NCBI GenBank assembly: GCA_026389735.1
Contig: JAPLHH010000123.1
Coordinates: 1 to 8,233, forward strand
Source of the DNA: Chloroflexota bacterium
Lineage (GTDB): Bacteria > Chloroflexota > Dehalococcoidia > GIF9 > UBA5620
DNA length: 8,233 nt
Direction of reading: 5' to 3'
The translations under genes were made by a program, and so were the position numbers. The notes beneath the pieces are model-generated. The model was given only the letters and a program-made list of their open reading frames with translations. It ran no database searches and was not told where the DNA came from. Of this stretch, positions 5,465-8,233 are shown piece after piece. Every line of letters begins with the position of its first letter. The first letter of the stretch is position 1.

Positions 5465-7015
5465 TTAATAAGCACCTCCTTCACATTTATCGAATCTCTC
5501 CTTGTTCAGCTTTCTATAGAAATTCCGTAGATTGCTGTAAACTTCTTTATATGAATGGAATAGCGAGTCGTAAATCTCCGAATTCTCCGACTGCGGCTCA
5601 AACGCCCTATCTACTTTGACCACCTTTCTCAGCGACTCAAAATCCGGATATATACCAAGGCCGACTGCTGCCACCAGCGCGGCTCCGACAGCACCTGCCT
5701 CTTGAGGGTCGCTAACTGTCTCAATCTTCCTATGAGTTACGTCAGCCAGAATCTGCATCCATGGTTTACCCTTGGCGCCCCCGCCTATGACCTTGAGATG
5801 AGGCAGAGGAAACTTGAATTCTTTTTCCACGATTTCCACTATCCACCTGATATTATACGCCACGCCTTCATAAACAGCCCGCAGCAAGTCCTCACGGCTA
5901 TGCTCGGCACTCAGATTGAGAAAACTGGCGCGAACATAGCAATCGTCTATAGGAGCTCTTTCACCATAAATCCACGGGGTAAAGAGTAAATAATTGGAGC
6001 CCGGTGGAATCTTGGCAACCTCGTCATCCATAAACGCATAGACATTGGGGATATTCGGGTCCTTTTTCTCGGCCTTGTAGAACTCATCAGCAATCCACTG
6101 TATGCAGCCTCCAGCGGCTTCCGTTTCAGCAAACAGAAATGCCTTATTCGGGTCGGCAGAATGAATCGTGGCGGCTCCGCATTTGCCCTGCGGGGTGCGT
6201 TTGGTGACCACGCCCACCCAACCAGACGTTCCGAGATAGACATGGCCTTCGCCTTCACCGACGGCGCCAGAACCCACCGCAGCACAGGGGGCATCTCCAG
6301 CACCAGCAATTACCGGCGTGCCCGGTAAAAGTCCATATTCCCTGGCAGCCTCTCGCGTTAGCTCTCCGACCTTGTCTATCGACCGAACCAGAGGCGGAAA
6401 CTTCTCAGTATCAAGCCCAACATACCTGAAAATGCTGCTAAGCCACGTTTTCTTTTTCAGGTCGATTCCAAATACAGAGGCGCCGGTCCACTCCATGACC
6501 ATGTTGCCCGTGCTACGATAAAAAAGATAACCGGCAACATCAAGAAAACAGCACATCTTATTATAAATCTCGGGCTCTTCCCCTTTCAGCCAGAGCAGCT
6601 TGGGCATGCCATCCTTGCCACATAAGGTAGTGCCGGCAATAAGAGAGAAAACACGGGGGCCCAAGAACTTTCTCATCAGGCGCTCCGCCTGTCCTCCAGC
6701 CCGGTTATCAAGCCAGATTATAGCACGCCTCAGCGGCCCTGCCTTTGAGTCCATGGGAATGATGCCGAGCATCTGCGTGCTGTAAGTAATGCATAACACA
6801 TCTTTGGGTGATATGCCTGTCTGTTCGAGGAGGAGCTTCGTCGTCCGCGTCACCGCGTTCCACCAATCTACAGGCTCCTGCTCCGCCCAGCCCGGCTTAG
6901 GATAGTAGGTCTTGTAGGGCTCAAAGCACTTGCCGTGGACGGCTCCATCGGTATCCACCAAAACCGCCTTATTGCCGCTGGTGCCCACGTCATGGGCGAT
7001 TATGTATTTTGCCAT
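5465..7015 (-). CDS. FGGY-family carbohydrate kinase, xylulokinase-like
   Basis: This 516-residue ATP-dependent sugar kinase has both actin-like domains of the FGGY family. Visible are the N-terminal phosphate loop DVGTSGNKAV (residues 9-18), GWAEQEPVDWW (42-52), W101-LDNRAG, the catalytic-base segment AGAGDAPCAAVGSG with Asp241, GTSGW (262-266), GERAPID (351-357) and the adenosine motif GGGAKGKPWMQILADV (411-426). Overall pattern is closest to xylulokinases. The GQMHG signature that E. coli XylB uses near its substrate is TQMLG here (80-84), so xylulose itself is doubtful. Residues after about 480 form a Lys/Arg/Tyr-rich helical tail. It is the first gene of the minus-strand cassette and probably supplies a phosphorylated ketose or sugar acid to the enzymes downstream. 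The ATG at 7015 is preceded by GGGGGTGG. A xylB label would be over-specific. Confidence 0.92.
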   Translation of the reverse strand: MAKYIIAHDVGTSGNKAVLVDTDGAVHGKCFEPYKTYYPKPGWAEQEPVDWWNAVTRTTKLLLEQTGISPKDVLCITYSTQMLGIIPMDSKAGPLRRAIIWLDNRAGGQAERLMRKFLGPRVFSLIAGTTLCGKDGMPKLLWLKGEEPEIYNKMCCFLDVAGYLFYRSTGNMVMEWTGASVFGIDLKKKTWLSSIFRYVGLDTEKFPPLVRSIDKVGELTREAAREYGLLPGTPVIAGAGDAPCAAVGSGAVGEGEGHVYLGTSGWVGVVTKRTPQGKCGAATIHSADPNKAFLFAETEAAGGCIQWIADEFYKAEKKDPNIPNVYAFMDDEVAKIPPGSNYLLFTPWIYGERAPIDDCYVRASFLNLSAEHSREDLLRAVYEGVAYNIRWIVEIVEKEFKFPLPHLKVIGGGAKGKPWMQILADVTHRKIETVSDPQEAGAVGAALVAAVGLGIYPDFESLRKVVKVDRAFEPQSENSEIYDSLFHSYKEVYSNLRNFYRKLNKERFDKCEGGAY

Positions 7016-7033
7016 TATCCACCCCCGGCGCTT

Positions 7034-7039
7034 ATTATA
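7034..7039 (-). promoter_or_regulatory. Extended -10 promoter for the kinase cassette
   Basis: On the minus strand the sequence TGGTATAAT is a perfect extended -10 (TGn plus TATAAT at 7039-7034). The -35 region at the standard distance is poor (TTCGCC), which is acceptable for extended -10 promoters. Transcription would start near 7026, leaving a leader of only about 11 nt before the kinase ATG at 7015, just enough for its G-rich ribosome binding site. Confidence 0.5.
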
Positions 7040-7060
7040 CCACCTTTAGGATTGGGGGCG

Positions 7061-7130
7061 AACATGCAGCAGCGACCCTTTAGAGTCGCCAATCATCACC
7101 AACATGTAGCCTCGACCCTTTAGGGTTGAG
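7061..7130. repeat. Two degenerate tandem units with CGACCCTTTAG hairpins
   Basis: AACATGCAGC (7061) and AACATGTAGC (7101) start two units 40 bp apart, each leading into a CGACCCTTTAG hairpin: 7072-7089 with one mismatched pair, and 7111-7130 with a 9-bp stem. The second unit runs into the 55-bp repeat at 7105-7159. This looks like a partial duplication of the front half of that repeat. Confidence 0.6.
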
Positions 7131-7159
7131 TTCTGCGAGGCTTTAGCCTCGCCACTACA
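7105..7159. repeat. 55-bp double-hairpin repeat, copy 2
   Basis: This has the same length and order as 2474-2528. The first hairpin is CTCGACCCTTTAGGGTTGAG (7111-7130) and the second is GCGAGGCTTTAGCCTCGC (7135-7152, perfect stem). It is framed by TGTAG and CTACA, which are themselves inverted. The stems carry paired changes relative to copy 1. Confidence 0.8.
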
Positions 7160-7182
7160 CGTTTTGAACCAAGCCAAATTCA

Positions 7183-7211
7183 TATAGACAAAACCGGGCG
7201 TTTTGTCTATA
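7183..7211 (+). promoter_or_regulatory. Perfect 12-bp inverted repeat, probable ArsR-family operator
   Basis: TATAGACAAAAC (7183-7194) and GTTTTGTCTATA (7200-7211) are perfectly complementary around a 5-bp centre CGGGC. The repeat overlaps the -35 and most of the -10 of the promoter facing the ArsR-family gene 45 bp downstream. This is the expected position for autoregulation. It could form an RNA hairpin only if transcribed from elsewhere, and no T-run follows, so a DNA operator is the better reading. Confidence 0.7.
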
Positions 7212-7213
7212 AT
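7185..7213 (+). promoter_or_regulatory. Sigma-70-type promoter for the ArsR-DsrE2-TusA operon
   Basis: The -35 is TAGACA (7185-7190, five of six to consensus) and the -10 is TATAAT (7208-7213, perfect), separated by exactly 17 bp. Transcription would start near 7220, giving a 5' leader of about 36 nt with AAGGAG before the TTG start at 7256. Confidence 0.75.
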
Positions 7214-7244
7214 AATAGAGTATATGAGCATATAGTAATATGGT

Positions 7245-7250
7245 AAGGAG
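7245..7250 (+). promoter_or_regulatory. Shine-Dalgarno that decides the TTG start of the ArsR-family gene
   Basis: AAGGAG lies 5 nt before TTG at 7256. The same frame has a TAA at 7244-7246, so no start further upstream is possible, and no in-frame ATG occurs before the DNA-binding region. TTG is therefore the only reasonable start. Confidence 0.75.
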
Positions 7251-7255
7251 CTAAA

Positions 7256-7588
7256 TTGGAGGAACTAGATAGAGCGGCCATCTACCGCCTTCACGCCCAG
7301 TTTTGTAAGACGCTTTCTGATGCCAACCGCCTCTTGATCATTGCTGAGTTGGCAAAAGGTGAAGTATCGGTCAACGAGCTAGCACAGCGGTTGCAACTGC
7401 GGCAGGCTAATGTGTCGAAGCACTTGGGCCTGATGAGGGAGCGAGGCCTGGTGGTGGCCCGCCGTGAGGGGGCAACCATTTACTACGCTCTCTCTGACCC
7501 TAGAATTATCGAGGCAATCAAGCTGCTGAAGGAGGTGCAAGCAGACCAGATTGAAAAACAGTACAGTCTTGCCCAGGGGAGTCCTTAG
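7256..7588 (+). CDS. ArsR/SmtB-family winged-helix transcriptional repressor
   Basis: This 110-residue DNA-binding protein is of normal length for the family. The core reads KTLSDANRLLIIAELAKGEVSVNELAQRL (residues 18-46), then the recognition region QANVSKHLGLMRERGLV (50-66) and the wing ARREGATIYYAL (68-79). Most members bind as dimers to an inverted repeat at their own promoter and release it on binding a metal or on thiol modification. Here a perfect inverted repeat sits in the promoter just upstream. The ELxCxxC metal site of arsenic/cadmium sensors is absent. The only cysteine is Cys17, so the two-cysteine persulfide switch of BigR/SqrR-type sensors is also missing. Its inducer is therefore unknown. 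DsrE2 and TusA genes follow on the same strand, so it likely controls sulfur trafficking. Translation starts with TTG. Confidence 0.9.
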   Translation: MEELDRAAIYRLHAQFCKTLSDANRLLIIAELAKGEVSVNELAQRLQLRQANVSKHLGLMRERGLVVARREGATIYYALSDPRIIEAIKLLKEVQADQIEKQYSLAQGSP

Positions 7589-7670
7589 CTCCCACCCATG
7601 GCACAGCAGGCATTCGCAGCCTATAGCATGCCACGTTTAACATACAAAAATCCTTACGAAGGAGGAGGAA

Positions 7671-8147
7671 ATGGAAAAAAATGATGGAGTAACCATGATT
7701 ATAATTAGTGGCGACATGGACAAAGTCTTTGCTGCCTTCAGTATCGCCATTGGAGCCGCCGCAGCCGGCAAGGAAACCAACATGTTTTTCACCTTCTGGG
7801 GTATAAAAGCTATCCAGAAGGGAAACCTGACGGGCCAGGGCTTCTTTGGACGCATGATGGGGCTTTTGAACCGAGGTGGCATCAATCGCATCGGCCCTTC
7901 CCGCTTCAACTTCGGCGGCATCGGCCGGTGGATGTTCAAACAAATGATGAAGGCACATAACATAACACCGCTGGAGGAACTTCGGCAAACCGCCATTGAC
8001 TTAGGGGTTAAACTCCTGCCCTGTGAGACGACCATGCAAATCATGGAGATAAAGCGGGAGGACCTGATTGACGAAGTTGAGGATTCGTGTGGAGTGGCCA
8101 CCATGTTGGAGAAAGCTTTCCACTCCAAAGTAACATTATTCGTATAG
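7671..8147 (+). CDS. DsrE2-family sulfur-carrier/transferase-like protein
   Basis: This 158-residue protein is of the DsrE/DsrF-like superfamily, DsrE2 subgroup. Features are an N-terminal strand TMIIISGDMDKVFAAFSIAIGAAAAGKETNMFFTFWGIKAI (8-48), a basic Gly/Met-rich middle (about 55-95), then LPCETTMQIMEIKREDLIDEVEDSCGVATML (116-146). Cys118 lies at the position of the persulfide-carrying cysteine in DsrE-like folds, and Cys140 is a second candidate. Members are linked to TusA, rhodanese and Hdr/Dsr-type sulfur oxidation or relay systems. The hydrophobic N-terminal stretch is the fold's core strand and helix rather than a clear membrane anchor. A strong AAGGAGGAGG precedes the ATG. It is 82 bp after the ArsR-family gene and 17 bp before the TusA gene, consistent with one operon. 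Exact partner and substrate are unknown. Confidence 0.88.
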   Translation: MEKNDGVTMIIISGDMDKVFAAFSIAIGAAAAGKETNMFFTFWGIKAIQKGNLTGQGFFGRMMGLLNRGGINRIGPSRFNFGGIGRWMFKQMMKAHNITPLEELRQTAIDLGVKLLPCETTMQIMEIKREDLIDEVEDSCGVATMLEKAFHSKVTLFV

Positions 8148-8164
8148 TGCTTGAGGAGATAATA

Positions 8165-8233
8165 ATGCCAGGACAAACAAATGCAGACATCAAACTAAAT
8201 CTTGAGGGTCTACTTTGCCCTATCCCGATAGTT
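8165..8233 (+). CDS. TusA-family sulfur carrier, N-terminal fragment cut by the window end
   Basis: Twenty-three codons are present before the window ends, from an ATG preceded by GAGGAGA. The sequence ends DIKLNLEGLLCPIPIV, containing the CPxP signature of TusA/SirA/YedF proteins. Cys18 is the residue that carries the persulfide. The family is a small (about 75-80 residue) cytoplasmic sulfur carrier. It starts 17 bp after the DsrE2 gene. TusA and DsrE-like proteins commonly exchange persulfide sulfur, so this is the likely partner. Whether further domains follow cannot be seen. Confidence 0.88.
   Translation, partial: MPGQTNADIKLNLEGLLCPIPIV

Noticed and set aside
7183..7211. Rho-independent terminator reading of the inverted repeat
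   Set aside because: No T-run follows on either strand, the loop side is only locally GC-rich, and the repeat coincides exactly with -35 and -10 elements upstream of a repressor gene.
7518..8176. Two minus-strand open frames opposite the DsrE2 gene
   Set aside because: The plus-strand DsrE2 gene has a strong ribosome binding site and family motifs. The minus-strand products are Ser/Pro/Met-rich without recognisable domains.

Overview
The window looks like a piece of chromosome from an anaerobic, probably uncultured bacterium. Intergenic regions are rich in short palindromic repeats of a kind often seen in environmental genomes, Chloroflexota/Dehalococcoidia among them. The genes point to anaerobic sulfur handling and carbon metabolism. 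Lineage is an inference; no rRNA or other phylogenetic marker is present.

Layout from left to right. (1) Positions 1-219 hold at most the tail of a plus-strand gene. (2) A minus-strand gene (1170-220) encodes a lone protein with an AbiJ-NTD3-like N-terminus and a HEPN-like C-terminal domain, plausibly abortive-infection related. (3) A minus-strand tandem nitroreductase-fold flavoprotein lies at 2321-1455. (4) A 380-bp repeat cluster (2322-2701) holds three different dispersed repeat families. (5) A minus-strand cassette at 7015-2702 reads, in transcription order, FGGY carbohydrate kinase, RuBisCO-like (form IV) protein, saccharopine dehydrogenase-like oxidoreductase. The last two genes are 14 bp apart with the Shine-Dalgarno in the gap; the kinase is separated from them by a nested palindromic repeat element. 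(6) A divergent intergenic region (7016-7255) carries an extended -10 promoter facing the kinase, another copy of a 55-bp double-hairpin repeat, and a perfect 12-bp inverted repeat embedded in a near-consensus promoter facing right. (7) On the plus strand follow an ArsR-family repressor (TTG start), a DsrE2-family protein and the beginning of a TusA-family sulfur carrier, cut by the window end.

The most interesting part is the kinase/RuBisCO-like/dehydrogenase cassette. The RuBisCO-like protein keeps the metal-binding Lys-Asp-Glu triad, the loop-6 lysine, Glu60/Thr65/Trp66/Asn123 equivalents and one phosphate-binding glycine-rich site. It appears to have lost the equivalents of Lys177, His294, Arg295 and His327 of spinach RuBisCO. 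It should therefore enolise or decarboxylate some phosphorylated sugar or sugar acid rather than fix CO2. The kinase would make the phosphate ester and the dehydrogenase would handle a redox step. I do not recognise this three-gene combination as a characterised pathway. The ArsR-DsrE2-TusA set looks like a self-regulated persulfide-trafficking operon.
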